Shown here: piece by piece, positions 26,512 through 34,784 of the stretch
Layout: each line of letters begins with the position of its first letter
Position numbering within the stretch: position 1 is the first letter of the stretch
Assembly: GCA_964648335.1 (NCBI GenBank)
Contig: CAZYLZ010000004.1
Location: 13,004-77,003, forward strand
Origin: CAZYLZ01 sp964648335
Lineage (GTDB): Bacteria; Patescibacteriota; Minisyncoccia; Phycocordibacterales; UBA2100
Reading direction: 5' to 3'
Length of the DNA: 64,000 nucleotides
Notes under the pieces: model-generated
Told to the model about the DNA's origin: nothing
Seen by the model: only the letters and a program-made list of their open reading frames with translations
Databases searched by the model: none
Program-made: the position numbers and the translations under genes

Positions 26512-29500
26512 ATGGCAGAATCATTCTTGAGAAAGATGCGCGAAGGCAAAAGCACGGCTGGACCGGCAATGCCGACATTTACCGGAAATCGAGCGAACGT
26601 AGAACACCTACTATCTCCGACCAAGGACATTGAAGCAGGCGCGAGCAAAGAGACGCTCGAGGCGATACAGCGGATAAAGGAAAATGCCATACAAGGCATG
26701 GTTGCCGATATGAAGGCGGCCGGTATCGAGATCGACGACGCCGGCATCAAAGCCGCCATCGACAACTACGAGAACCAGCCCGGAGTTAAGCAAGAAGCGA
26801 TGAAAGCGGTCAAATCGATGCTGCAGTCCCTGCAAGGGAAGACGCCGGATGAGATTGCAGAAACGCTGGCCCAAGACTCTCTCGCCGTCTTCGAGGCAGG
26901 AAAAAACAAGTCAGAGATTCCGCTCGACAACGTCCTGATACCCCTTCTCATGTCCCAGGGCCAGATTCAGCAATCGGCGCTCGATAAGGCATCCAAGAAA
27001 AAACTTCGCGGTGTAAGCTTAAGCACCAAGAAGCTCAAGACCGGGGCGTTGAGTGCGACAAAGACCGCCATAAGCCGAACCGCCATTCCATCGGCATATC
27101 TCGTGCACTTTACCCTCGGCGTCGTAGACACAGCAGTCGTCGAGACCGCCGCGAACGGCACGTTTTCGGATTGGGGTCTCGAAGGCAAGGTCAAAGACGG
27201 ATTAGCACTCACCTTCTCCATCGCGGCAAATGCTCAATTCGTTAACCGAAAGCTCGGAGTACGAGGAGAATGGATTCGCGGTATCGGCGACATGGTATGG
27301 GGCGATACAACACGTACACGCGTCACCGGTGTCCTCACCTCCGCCCTTATGGCGACGATGGCCCTTGCCATAACTGCAAATACCGAACGCGGCATCGTAG
27401 ATTCTGCGGTTTCCGAAGAAGTCGGAATGAAGATGAAAGAGCGCTGGGAAACAGAACGCAAAGCGATGGAAAGTACTATCAGGCAAGCAGCCAGCCTGTT
27501 CCAGACCATTCAGCCGGTAATTGATAAGAAAATGAGCGACGCGTACGTAGCGGGCGGCGTCGGTTGGGGCCCGAGGACCTGGGGAGTAAACCGTGTTCTC
27601 TATGGCAAGAACGCAGAAAGCGATTCGAACTATGCTTCTTTCAAGTCAACACCGGCAACCGCGACACCAACCTTCCGCGGCAAAGCCATGTCTACCGTAG
27701 AAACTCCTACTGCGGCACCAGAAGCACCTGGCCGGCGTGAGGCGGCAGCAGCAGAACTTGCTGCGGCGCAAAAGCGACTAGATGCGATAAATAAGCAAGC
27801 CGAAGGAAAAAGCAAAGCAGAAAAGTCTAAAAAGAAGGCAGATTTAGATGCGGCAAGACTGCGAGTGACAAACGCTCAGGCCGCTATCAATGCTCCAAGT
27901 CGTGGCACCCCGGCTCCGGGAACTCCCGATACCAGAGCAGCAAAGAGCCCCGAAGAGGTTGAGGCTGCCATGAAAGCGCTCAACGAGAAGTATGGGTTAC
28001 AACCTACCGATGGCGCCGAGCAGTATCTTAAAAAGTTGACCGCGGACATTGAACGGGTAAACCCAGAAAATGTGTTCGCCATGCTCGACTCTCTCATAAA
28101 GGAAAGCGAAGTACTTTCGAAATCGGGAATCCTCGGTAACATTTTCGGCATCCTGGCTCCGGTGCCCGGCGTCATGAAGCAGATCGGAACCAACGTATGG
28201 CAAGGCGAGGGATTAGGGTCATTCACTCACGACATCGACTGGTCTGAAACGTTCCATCGAACGTCCGGTGTACGTGCGATTTTTAAGTCAGAAGAGAAAT
28301 ACCGTAATCGGCGTAACGAGATGGTCAAAGAGCTGAAGAAGGTAATGGTAAGCGCCCAGCTTGATGCCTATCTGAAAGAAGTCTCTGCTGTCACCGGCAT
28401 CGACACTGCCATGTCGCTTCCCAATACAAACTTCAACGTTGAGAATGACGCGTTGGGCATCGACCAGACCCCGTATAAGGACATCGCCAACAAGACCGTT
28501 TTCGACTATGTGACACAGATCATCCCTCCCGATGACAGTCCGACGTGGGGTTATATTCAAAGGAGTTTCAGCAAATCGGGCATAGATTGGGTGGATGTCT
28601 CGACACCACTCGGCAAGAAAGAGGCAATGACACTGCTCATATCTTTTGTGATTCTTCTAATCGGCGGTAGCGTTCTCTACACTATCGGCGCCAAGAAAGT
28701 GAGTAAACGCTGGGGCGTCATGGGCGCTCTCAAGGATGATGAGAAGAATGGTATCTACAAGACGGAATCGAAGCTCGTCCAGGACATGGTGAAGCTCATC
28801 GACGACCGTGAGAAGACGACCCTTGGTGCTATCGCAAAAAGCGGGCTCGATGTTGCCTTGCCGCAGAGAGACAGCGTCGCATTAAGTGCTGTATTACAGA
28901 AGCGGCTGCGCGAACACATCTTGAGCCGCATGAATCCCCCACTCGACCAGACGCCCGAGGGTATCGCATTCGTCAACCGGGAAAATTCGCTTGGAAGCCG
29001 TAAACTCCGTCACGAGTACGTAGGCAAGTTGAACGAATACATTGAAGGATACAAAAACGATCGAAGCGGTGCCTTGGTTGCCATTCTACGCGACATAGAT
29101 TCGGGCCGGTATGCAGAGATAAGCGCCATCAAGGGCTTCGTTGAGAGTTCTCAGGTGCCGGTAAATCGCGAAATGGCGGCAAAGAACGTCGCGGACTGGT
29201 GGAGCCGTATTGATTCGAAATTTACCAAGACCGAGGTCGAATCCCGCAAGGCAGAAGTACAGAACTTGTATGCACAGCGCGAAGCGCTTTTGAGCTTGCG
29301 ACCAGCCATGAAGATCGAGCTCAGCGGATCGATACCGTCTGACGTGATATCACCTGCCGATATCGTCTACACAAACCGATTGGCCGATATCGATGCCGAT
29401 ATCGCCATACACCACGAAGCGATTAAGCGCATAACCGAGGGCAAAGTAGATGGTCCTGTCGACCGCGACCCGAACGTAGTCTTTTCGACCGAACAGGTTC

Positions 29501-30282
29501 AGTCGCTACAGTCGGAACTCCAAGAGGAAGAGCTTGGAAATACCCTTGAAGGCGCGGATATTACCAAAATAGCGAAGGAATACAGCACTCTCGTGCAGAG
29601 CCTCGGAAAACGCATCGGATCGATGGAAGGGCTCGTATCGCGTGCCTTCGGCGATCAGGCATCCGGGAGCAAAATCTCTTTCGAATACGCCTATCGCGAC
29701 GATCTCCGCGGGCCGGCGATAGTACTCAATCTCGTGCGCCCCGATGGTGACGTGATGACGCTTCCCTTGCGACAAGTAGTCCCGAGCGTACTCCTCTCTT
29801 CCGATGAAGCGATCATGGGAGCAATCGCTCAGTGGTTGCGTCCCGATAGCCAAGAGATGCAAGTTACGCGTCTCTATGCTGTCCACGACTCGTATGCGAC
29901 AACAGTCGAAGAGATCAAAAAAGAGGTGCTTTCCGGAGCAACAGGAGGAATGCTCGACATCGCAGACATCGACGATGCAAAGCTTGCAAACCTCCAAGAC
30001 CTGATCCGTCGCAGTGACGTGCTCAAGGTGCAGCGACAACTCATTAAGGTCGCGGACTCTCCCGGTAAGAGTCTCAACCCGGTACAACAGAAGGTCTTCG
30101 AACAGCCAGACAAGGTTACCCTCAGCGGCATATGGAATAAGGATATCCGCATTACCTTCCGGTTTGCTAAGGAGCGCTACCCTGGAATCCCTATCAAGTA
30201 TGATGTTGCCACCGAAGAAGTGGTCATACCTGACCCGACGGGTGAAAAACGAATCAGCATCCGCAGTCCGCAGCTTGGATAA
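26512..30282 (+). CDS. Giant membrane-associated protein of unknown function
   Basis: 1256 aa, the longest protein in the window and not recognised. Hydrophobic segments near residues 265-285 (GVLTSALMATMALAITA) and 705-730 (TLLISFVILLIGGSVLYTIG) could span the membrane. An Ala/Lys/Pro-rich low-complexity stretch lies at about 395-480. The rest is helical and charged. Third gene of the operon, sharing its N-terminal motif with the second. Such an operon could build an envelope-spanning assembly; nothing in the sequence proves it. Confidence 0.85.
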   Translation: MAESFLRKMREGKSTAGPAMPTFTGNRANVEHLLSPTKDIEAGASKETLEAIQRIKENAIQGMVADMKAAGIEIDDAGIKAAIDNYENQPGVKQEAMKAVKSMLQSLQGKTPDEIAETLAQDSLAVFEAGKNKSEIPLDNVLIPLLMSQGQIQQSALDKASKKKLRGVSLSTKKLKTGALSATKTAISRTAIPSAYLVHFTLGVVDTAVVETAANGTFSDWGLEGKVKDGLALTFSIAANAQFVNRKLGVRGEWIRGIGDMVWGDTTRTRVTGVLTSALMATMALAITANTERGIVDSAVSEEVGMKMKERWETERKAMESTIRQAASLFQTIQPVIDKKMSDAYVAGGVGWGPRTWGVNRVLYGKNAESDSNYASFKSTPATATPTFRGKAMSTVETPTAAPEAPGRREAAAAELAAAQKRLDAINKQAEGKSKAEKSKKKADLDAARLRVTNAQAAINAPSRGTPAPGTPDTRAAKSPEEVEAAMKALNEKYGLQPTDGAEQYLKKLTADIERVNPENVFAMLDSLIKESEVLSKSGILGNIFGILAPVPGVMKQIGTNVWQGEGLGSFTHDIDWSETFHRTSGVRAIFKSEEKYRNRRNEMVKELKKVMVSAQLDAYLKEVSAVTGIDTAMSLPNTNFNVENDALGIDQTPYKDIANKTVFDYVTQIIPPDDSPTWGYIQRSFSKSGIDWVDVSTPLGKKEAMTLLISFVILLIGGSVLYTIGAKKVSKRWGVMGALKDDEKNGIYKTESKLVQDMVKLIDDREKTTLGAIAKSGLDVALPQRDSVALSAVLQKRLREHILSRMNPPLDQTPEGIAFVNRENSLGSRKLRHEYVGKLNEYIEGYKNDRSGALVAILRDIDSGRYAEISAIKGFVESSQVPVNREMAAKNVADWWSRIDSKFTKTEVESRKAEVQNLYAQREALLSLRPAMKIELSGSIPSDVISPADIVYTNRLADIDADIAIHHEAIKRITEGKVDGPVDRDPNVVFSTEQVQSLQSELQEEELGNTLEGADITKIAKEYSTLVQSLGKRIGSMEGLVSRAFGDQASGSKISFEYAYRDDLRGPAIVLNLVRPDGDVMTLPLRQVVPSVLLSSDEAIMGAIAQWLRPDSQEMQVTRLYAVHDSYATTVEEIKKEVLSGATGGMLDIADIDDAKLANLQDLIRRSDVLKVQRQLIKVADSPGKSLNPVQQKVFEQPDKVTLSGIWNKDIRITFRFAKERYPGIPIKYDVATEEVVIPDPTGEKRISIRSPQLG

Positions 30283-30287
30283 AAGCA

Positions 30288-30313
30288 AAAGTCCCCGAAT
30301 GGTCGGGGACTTT
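30288..30313. terminator. Bidirectional terminator
   Basis: 11-bp stem (30288-30298 with 30303-30313), 4-nt loop. The minus-strand tail TTTTGCTTTT is good; the plus-strand tail is weaker. It serves the 26512 operon and the convergent 30318 gene. Confidence 0.85.
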
Positions 30314-30317
30314 GCAT

Positions 30318-30500
30318 TTATGGCAACCGCTTGCCTATGAAGAAAAGGAGCGCACCGACCATGCTGCCGAGGATCGAGAAAGTGAGCACGAGCGTCAACT
30401 TGCGTATATCGGTATAGCCATGGCTTTCGAGAAAGAGTGTGATTCCCCACAGAAATGCCAGTACGAACGTCATTATGAAGAGAGCTTTCCTGTTGGTCAT
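30318..30500 (-). CDS. Small two-helix membrane protein
   Basis: 60 aa with two transmembrane helices (about residues 7-24 and 36-56) and a short loop containing ESHGYTD. It ends KRLP, positive side in. GGAAAGGAG lies 9 nt upstream of the ATG. Not recognised as a family; the size suits a regulatory or structural microprotein. Confidence 0.75.
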   Translation of the reverse strand: MTNRKALFIMTFVLAFLWGITLFLESHGYTDIRKLTLVLTFSILGSMVGALLFFIGKRLP

Positions 30501-30595
30501 CAGACTGTCTCCTTTCCGATCTCGGCTGTGTTGGACTTTCCAATATCAATTAAATACCCAGACGGATGTAAATGCAATGAAGTAAGAAGATCTCT

Positions 30596-30718
30596 CTACC
30601 ACCCCTTTGCCGCAAGGGCGTTCTCTGCGGCCATCTGCTCGCCCACTTGCTTGGACCTCCTCTTCGTCTTTTTTCCTTTTTGCCAGATAAACCCTGTCTT
30701 TTTATCTCCTCATATTCA
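30596..30718 (-). pseudogene. Displaced 3'-end fragment of rnc
   Basis: On the minus strand this reads in frame to the end of the RNase III C-terminus: SKQ, then EQMAAENAL, then AAKGW and a stop, against EQMAAENAL-SAKGW in the intact rnc. Bases 30596-30661 align without gaps to 31534-31599. Further upstream the match fades and a stop blocks the frame. It is not translated as a gene. It lies on the far side of the PaaX-like gene from rnc, so the two copies bracket that gene 938 bp apart. Confidence 0.85.
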
Positions 30719-30744
30719 CACCGTAAGCTCTTTCTCCATACATG

Positions 30745-30780
30745 TCCTTATATCAAGACGACCGTTTCAATATAAGAAAT
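30745..30780. promoter_or_regulatory. Operator-like palindrome S1
   Basis: Two-part palindrome downstream of the PaaX-like stop: outer arms CTTATAT/ATATAAG (30747-30753, 30770-30776) around a centre ACGACCGT (30758-30765), all sharing one axis. Same layout and similar sequence as S2. Confidence 0.7.
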
Positions 30781-30823
30781 CGGACTCTGACTGCTCTTCG
30801 AAAGTTGTCGTGCCTTGATTTCC

Positions 30824-31405
30824 TCACGGCTTCGAAAGATTAAATCGCTTGCGAAGACGAGTATCGCCCTCGAGTTCTTCTACGACCGCATACAATACCT
30901 CTCGACCGAGCACGAATTGGGTCTTGATGAGCGTAACGACGTCTTCACTGTCATAAGGATATACCCATACACTCCCCTGAAGCTGAACAAAGCCTACCGA
31001 CGCAAGCATCGCGCGAAGCTGATTTCGTGCAGTGCGTCTTCGTTCAGGAACATCAAAAATGACCATCCTCCACTTTTGATCCCACTTTTTAGGAACACTT
31101 GTCGACCGCGGCTTTTCGGAAAACTTGATTAAAAAACTTTCACCGAGCGAGGTTATGCGCGCATATTTTTTACCATTTTCCTCGTGCCATGCCACATATC
31201 CATGTGCCACAAGTCGCGCTAATGCTGCATTTGCTCGCCAAGCATACGCGGAGCGGTTTTGATTAGTGTACGTCAGCAACTGCAAGGCATTTGGTGCAAC
31301 AACTGCGACGCCGAGTAATCCTCCCACCTTGAGTGCTGTCAGGACTGCGTGCTTGATATTCTGCTTACGGGCTCGTTTCTTGACTCGTTTTTCTATTTTA
31401 CCCAT
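30824..31405 (-). CDS. PaaX-like protein with Cas2-fold C-terminal domain (copy 1)
   Basis: 193 aa. Basic N-terminus, then a winged-helix-like region (about 20-95) and a C-terminal PaaX/Cas2-like ferredoxin fold starting at KWRMVIFDVPERRR (about residue 110) with the family SVWVYPYD motif. Known PaaX proteins are DNA-binding repressors; the Cas2-like part is a dimerisation fold whose Asp (in FDVPE) is kept here. The start codon directly abuts palindrome S2 and there is no Shine-Dalgarno; TAATAT lies 6 nt upstream. No phenylacetate genes are present, so the role is not aromatic degradation. A paralogue lies at 53376-53939. Confidence 0.85.
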   Translation of the reverse strand: MGKIEKRVKKRARKQNIKHAVLTALKVGGLLGVAVVAPNALQLLTYTNQNRSAYAWRANAALARLVAHGYVAWHEENGKKYARITSLGESFLIKFSEKPRSTSVPKKWDQKWRMVIFDVPERRRTARNQLRAMLASVGFVQLQGSVWVYPYDSEDVVTLIKTQFVLGREVLYAVVEELEGDTRLRKRFNLSKP

Positions 31406-31441
31406 ATCCTTATATTAACACGGCCGTCTATTTATAAGGAT
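31406..31441. promoter_or_regulatory. Operator-like palindrome S2
   Basis: Outer arms ATCCTTATA/TATAAGGAT (31406-31414, 31433-31441) and centre ACGGCCGT (31420-31427) with a common axis at 31423.5. It overlaps the -10 and touches the start codon of the PaaX-like gene, so autoregulation is likely. Confidence 0.75.
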
Positions 31442-31533
31442 ACTGAGAGGAGATCGGGCAAAATTGAGGGACGGGAAATCGCTTGGTAGGTGCCGGGCTT
31501 TTCGATGTATCGTTAGAGAAACGCTTGTGTGAA

Positions 31534-32223
31534 TTACCAACCTTTTGCTGAAAGGGCGTTCTCTGCGGCCATCTGCTCGGCCTCTTGCTTGGACTTCCCT
31601 TCGCCCTTGGCGACCAAGGTCTGGCCTATGTAGGCTCCCGTTATGAACTTCTTGTCGTGGTCGGGTCCTGCCTGCGCCACGAGCTCGTACGACGGCGTGA
31701 TGCCCTCTTTCTCTTGCGCGATCTCCTGGAAGCGGCTCTTAGCGTCTTGCCAGAGGCGTTTCGCAACCACCTCGTCGGTCTTATGGAACAGCTGCTTGGC
31801 GATAAACTGCTCTGCGGCAGCATAGCCTTGGTCCAGGTACAAAGCACCTATGAAGGCCTCGAAGGTGTTGGCCAGTATGTATTGGCGTGCGCGGCCGGTG
31901 TCTTTTGCCTCGCCCTTCGAGAGGAGCAAGAAGTCGTTCATGCCAAGATCGGTCGCAGCCTGCGATATAGAAACAGTATTGACGAGCGCTGCACGAAACG
32001 CTGTGAGCTCCCCTTCGGCTTTGTCGGGATACTTGCCGAACAAAAAATCGGTGACAGCAAGCTCCAAGACCGCGTCGCCCAAGAACTCGAGACGCTCGTT
32101 ATGTGCGATACCCGAGCGGTTCTCGTTTATAAACGAGCGATGTGTAAAGGCCTGCTTTAGCAGCTCTTTCTTGGCAAACGTAAAGCCGACACGTACCTCG
32201 AATGTAGAGAAATCTTTGTCCAT
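31534..32223 (-). CDS. rnc: Ribonuclease III
   Basis: Double-strand-specific endoribonuclease for rRNA and mRNA processing. 229 aa, normal length. The catalytic domain carries the signature HNERLEFLGDAVLEL (about 41-55) with its metal-binding acidic residues, and a second acidic cluster near EAFIGALYLDQG. A dsRNA-binding domain fills residues 155-229 and ends at KGW. TAGAGT lies 8 nt before the ATG. A degraded copy of its last codons is found at 30596. Confidence 0.97.
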   Translation of the reverse strand: MDKDFSTFEVRVGFTFAKKELLKQAFTHRSFINENRSGIAHNERLEFLGDAVLELAVTDFLFGKYPDKAEGELTAFRAALVNTVSISQAATDLGMNDFLLLSKGEAKDTGRARQYILANTFEAFIGALYLDQGYAAAEQFIAKQLFHKTDEVVAKRLWQDAKSRFQEIAQEKEGITPSYELVAQAGPDHDKKFITGAYIGQTLVAKGEGKSKQEAEQMAAENALSAKGW

Positions 32224-32260
32224 GTGTCTGCACTCTATCGTAGCGGACCTAAATTACAAG

Positions 32261-33181
32261 CTATTTACTCTCGAGACGCGAGCGCTCCTTCGAGACGAGC
32301 ACGTTAATGGCGCGCGTGACGACCGGCAAGATATCGTCGTAAAAGTTGAGGTCTCCTACCTTAGCGAGCGGAAACCACTGAGCGTCGTCGAGCCCGCCCT
32401 CGCGCTTCAAGGTAAGTTCGTCAAATGGCGCTTCGGCGAGGTAGTAGGTGCAGTGACGGCGCTTCTTTCCACGCTCTGGGTCGTTGGCGATGTACTCGTT
32501 CTCGCCGAGCTTTTCGTCGATAACCGAGAGGTCGATACCCATTTCTTCTTTTACTTTGCGGCGAACGCCGTCTTCTGCCGGTTCGTCGGGCTTGAGCTTT
32601 CCTTTGGAAAGCGTCCAGTGCCCGAATATGTCGTGCACGAGCGCAAGATATATCGAACCCGAGTCGCGTGCGTACACGACCGCACCGATGAGCTCTTCTA
32701 CAAACATCTGTTCGCGCGGAATCTTGGGCTTCTTTGCTATGTCGTTCTTTCCAGGCTCACCCAGTTCTACGTATACCGCGCCCAAGACGCCGTTAACGAA
32801 GCGTCCCGACGATTCGCTACCGAAGGTCTTTGCGAGCTCGATAGCTTCGTTTATAGCGACTTTTGCGGGAACCTGCGAGCGGTCGGCGAACAAGAGCTCG
32901 GCCAAGCCCAATCGAAGTATGTTTCTGTCGATGACGGCTATCTTAGATATTGGCCAATCCGGTGCTGCTTTCTCTATGACGCGGTCGAGCTCGGGGCGCT
33001 TGGCGAGGATAGTACGAACGAGCGCCTGCATAAACGGCATGTCGGCTTCGCGAGCGCCGAATTCTTGCGTGTTGGCCATGAGCCGGCCATTGAGAGCGTC
33101 GTCGTTGATAGCATATCCCGCGCTATCCCACTCAAAGAGGGTCTGAAGAACAATCGATCGGGACAGGTGCCTGTTAGCCAT
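32261..33181 (-). CDS. nusB: NusB antitermination factor fused to a NUDIX domain
   Basis: 306 aa in two parts. Residues 1-145 are NusB (MANRHLSRSIVLQTLFEWD, ending in RFVNGVLGAVY), which works with NusE on rRNA transcription. Residues 160-306 are a NUDIX domain with GKLKPDE and RKVKEEMGI; the first Glu of the canonical REUxEE is Lys here, so catalysis may be weakened or lost. No stop or frameshift lies between the parts. A TATAAT box ends 7 nt before the ATG without a Shine-Dalgarno. rnc follows after 37 bp. Confidence 0.93.
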   Translation of the reverse strand: MANRHLSRSIVLQTLFEWDSAGYAINDDALNGRLMANTQEFGAREADMPFMQALVRTILAKRPELDRVIEKAAPDWPISKIAVIDRNILRLGLAELLFADRSQVPAKVAINEAIELAKTFGSESSGRFVNGVLGAVYVELGEPGKNDIAKKPKIPREQMFVEELIGAVVYARDSGSIYLALVHDIFGHWTLSKGKLKPDEPAEDGVRRKVKEEMGIDLSVIDEKLGENEYIANDPERGKKRRHCTYYLAEAPFDELTLKREGGLDDAQWFPLAKVGDLNFYDDILPVVTRAINVLVSKERSRLESK

Positions 33182-33188
33182 ACGTACG

Positions 33189-33194
33189 ATTATA
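33189..33194 (-). promoter_or_regulatory. -10 box of nusB-NUDIX (leaderless)
   Basis: Perfect TATAAT on the minus strand (33194-33189), 7 nt before the ATG; the -35 region overlaps the rpmF terminator tail. Confidence 0.65.
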
Positions 33195-33213
33195 CCTGGT
33201 TTAAAAAAGAAAA

Positions 33214-33238
33214 CCCCCTATCGATAGTGGATAGAGGG
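33214..33238 (-). terminator. Terminator of rpmF
   Basis: 9-bp stem with one G-U pair (33230-33238 with 33214-33222), 7-nt loop, followed on the minus strand by TTTTCTTTTTT. Confidence 0.9.
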
Positions 33239-33257
33239 ATTTCTTGCATAGTTTGAT

Positions 33258-33653
33258 TTAAGCTCCTTTCGCGTCGTCTCCTGCCTTCTTGCGTGATTTT
33301 CCTTTTACCTTCTTCGTCTCTTTCTTTCCGTCTACTTCGCCATGATCGTGCTTGTGATCTCCGTGATCGTGGTCGTGGTGATCGTGAGTCTGCTTGGCGC
33401 CTTCTTTCGGAGCGGTGTCGGTGCCGAGTGCGCGCGATTCGGTCTCGCGGCGCTTCAAGCGCTTCTGCGCGCGCTCGGTGCGAGCAACGACGTTGATGAC
33501 CTGGCGTCCGCGGTACTTGCCGCAATTGGCGCAGGCGCGGTGTTTCTGGTGATAAGCACCACATTCGCACAAAGCGAGGCGAACCTCGTCGAGTCCGTGG
33601 TGTGAGCGGCGTTTGCCGGTTGCTGAGCGCGTAGAGCGCATTCGGGATACCAT
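33258..33653 (-). CDS. rpmF: 50S ribosomal protein bL32 with His-rich extension
   Basis: Large-subunit protein. 131 aa where bL32 is normally 55-65. The core (MRSTRSATGKRRSHHGL, then the zinc ribbon C-x-C...C-x2-C: CEC, CANC) covers residues 5-60. The extension of about 70 residues contains a run of His and Asp (HDHHDHDHGDHKHDH) and a Lys-rich end, giving it metal-binding potential. A TTGCCA-16-TATACT promoter ends 9 nt before the ATG. Terminated separately from nusB. Confidence 0.95.
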   Translation of the reverse strand: MVSRMRSTRSATGKRRSHHGLDEVRLALCECGAYHQKHRACANCGKYRGRQVINVVARTERAQKRLKRRETESRALGTDTAPKEGAKQTHDHHDHDHGDHKHDHGEVDGKKETKKVKGKSRKKAGDDAKGA

Positions 33654-33662
33654 AAGGCGCCT

Positions 33663-33690
33663 AGTATACGTGATATTTCAAATCTGGCAA
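33663..33690 (-). promoter_or_regulatory. Promoter of rpmF (near-leaderless)
   Basis: Minus strand TTGCCA (33690-33685), 16-bp spacer, TATACT (33668-33663), 9 nt before the ATG. Confidence 0.75.
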
Positions 33691-33695
33691 GATGA

Positions 33696-33733
33696 AGCCC
33701 CGCAGAGGCCACAGATGGCGCTGATGCGGGGCT
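33696..33733 (-). terminator. Possible terminator of the 33747 gene
   Basis: 9-bp stem AGCCCCGCA/TGCGGGGCT (33696-33704, 33725-33733) with a 20-nt loop; tail TCATCTT, weak. Confidence 0.45.
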
Positions 33734-33746
33734 AAATATGGCTTTG

Positions 33747-34034
33747 TTAAGCCGTTTTCTTATTCTTAGCACGAACGGAGCCGGCCAAGAACACTGCGTC
33801 TGCACTCAACTTTACCTGCGTGCAGGTTGTTATGAAATTGCTGTCAGCCCCGGATTTGGTACAGCCCGTGCATGCGGGCGAGCCAGTATGTTCCTTGCAG
33901 TGATCGCATGCGAAGCGATCGAGCTCGGTGCGGCTTACCGATTCCAACTCTGAATATCGTTCGAGGACCGATCTGAGGTCCCGAACATCGAGCCGGTCTC
34001 TTGGCAATCCCTTAGACGCTTTTGGTACTGTCAC
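33747..34034 (-). CDS. Small cysteine-rich (zinc-ribbon-like) protein
   Basis: 95 aa starting with GTG at 34034, chosen because AAGAAGGGGAAG lies 2-3 nt upstream. Two C-x2-C pairs (CDHC, CTGC) plus a further Cys at ITTC in the middle suggest zinc binding. The N-terminal 35 residues are charged and helical (DVRDLRSVLERYSELE). No family recognised. It sits between rnhB and rpmF on the same strand with its own hairpin. Confidence 0.7.
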   Translation of the reverse strand: MTVPKASKGLPRDRLDVRDLRSVLERYSELESVSRTELDRFACDHCKEHTGSPACTGCTKSGADSNFITTCTQVKLSADAVFLAGSVRAKNKKTA

Positions 34035-34086
34035 GACTTCCCCTTCTTCACTTGTGTTGCAGACCGCGTATCAGTTAACGTCTTTT

Positions 34087-34668
34087 TTACGAGTTAGTCA
34101 ACGACCTGATGAAGGTAGCACGATGGATACCGACCGATGGACCGTGCGCAACAATCGCGTCTCGATGAATCTGCGTACCGTAGCCCTTGTGGATTTCGAA
34201 CGCGTACGCAGGATAGTCTTGGGCAAGTGCTGTCATCAAGCGATCGCGCGAGACCTTGGCGACAATGGATGCAAGCGCGATGGCCACTTCGGTCTCGTCG
34301 CCACGCACGATAGCCTTTTGATCCCAAGCATCGTACGGCAGCACCTTGAGACCGGCGTCGAGTACGACCGGCACCGAACCCGGCGACGCCAGCCGAGCGG
34401 CCGCACGACTCGCGGCAGCGTTGCATGCAGGGACGATACCCTCTGTGTCGATTGTCTTGGCACTCGAGAACTCGACCGCCCAGACGACCGCATCGCTTTG
34501 CTGTATCCACGCAAACCATTCGTCGCGTTTCTTTGCCGAAAGCTTCTTGCTGTCTTTGAGCTTGGGCACATCGGCCCAGGCGAGCGGCCTTACGAGCATC
34601 ACAGCACCTACCGACACTGGACCTGCGAGCGCCCCGCGCCCGGCTTCGTCTATACCAATGCAAATCAT
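34087..34668 (-). CDS. rnhB: Ribonuclease HII
   Basis: Removes RNA from RNA-DNA hybrids and ribonucleotides from DNA. 193 aa, normal length. N-terminal active-site motif GIDEAGRGALAGP (residues 5-17) and further acidic residues in VVLDAG and SIVAKVSRD. An extended -10 (TGC-TATGAT, minus 34683-34675) ends 6 nt before the ATG, so the mRNA is probably leaderless. Divergent from dnaE. Confidence 0.96.
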   Translation of the reverse strand: MICIGIDEAGRGALAGPVSVGAVMLVRPLAWADVPKLKDSKKLSAKKRDEWFAWIQQSDAVVWAVEFSSAKTIDTEGIVPACNAAASRAAARLASPGSVPVVLDAGLKVLPYDAWDQKAIVRGDETEVAIALASIVAKVSRDRLMTALAQDYPAYAFEIHKGYGTQIHRDAIVAHGPSVGIHRATFIRSLTNS

Positions 34669-34674
34669 CTGTGC

Positions 34675-34683
34675 ATCATAGCA
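34675..34683 (-). promoter_or_regulatory. Extended -10 of rnhB (leaderless)
   Basis: TGC-TATGAT on the minus strand, 6 nt before the ATG. Confidence 0.65.
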
Positions 34684-34720
34684 GCCCCCAGATTGGTCGC
34701 AGAAACCAGAAAAACGCGTC

Positions 34721-34771
34721 TGCTATAATCTGCCAATGTCTCCCTGTAGCAGAGCTAGCCTCGCTACAGGG
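34721..34771 (+). promoter_or_regulatory. dnaE promoter and leader hairpin
   Basis: Extended -10 TGC-TATAAT (34721-34729), then a leader with a 9-bp hairpin (34742-34750 with 34763-34771, 12-nt loop) ending 13 nt before the dnaE ATG. No Shine-Dalgarno. Confidence 0.65.
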
Positions 34772-34784
34772 CAAGCGTCTGCCT

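Noticed and set aside
30824..31405. Cas2-like domain taken as a sign of a CRISPR-Cas system
   Set aside because: The protein has the PaaX-type N-terminal winged helix, and neither cas1, other cas genes nor an array is present.
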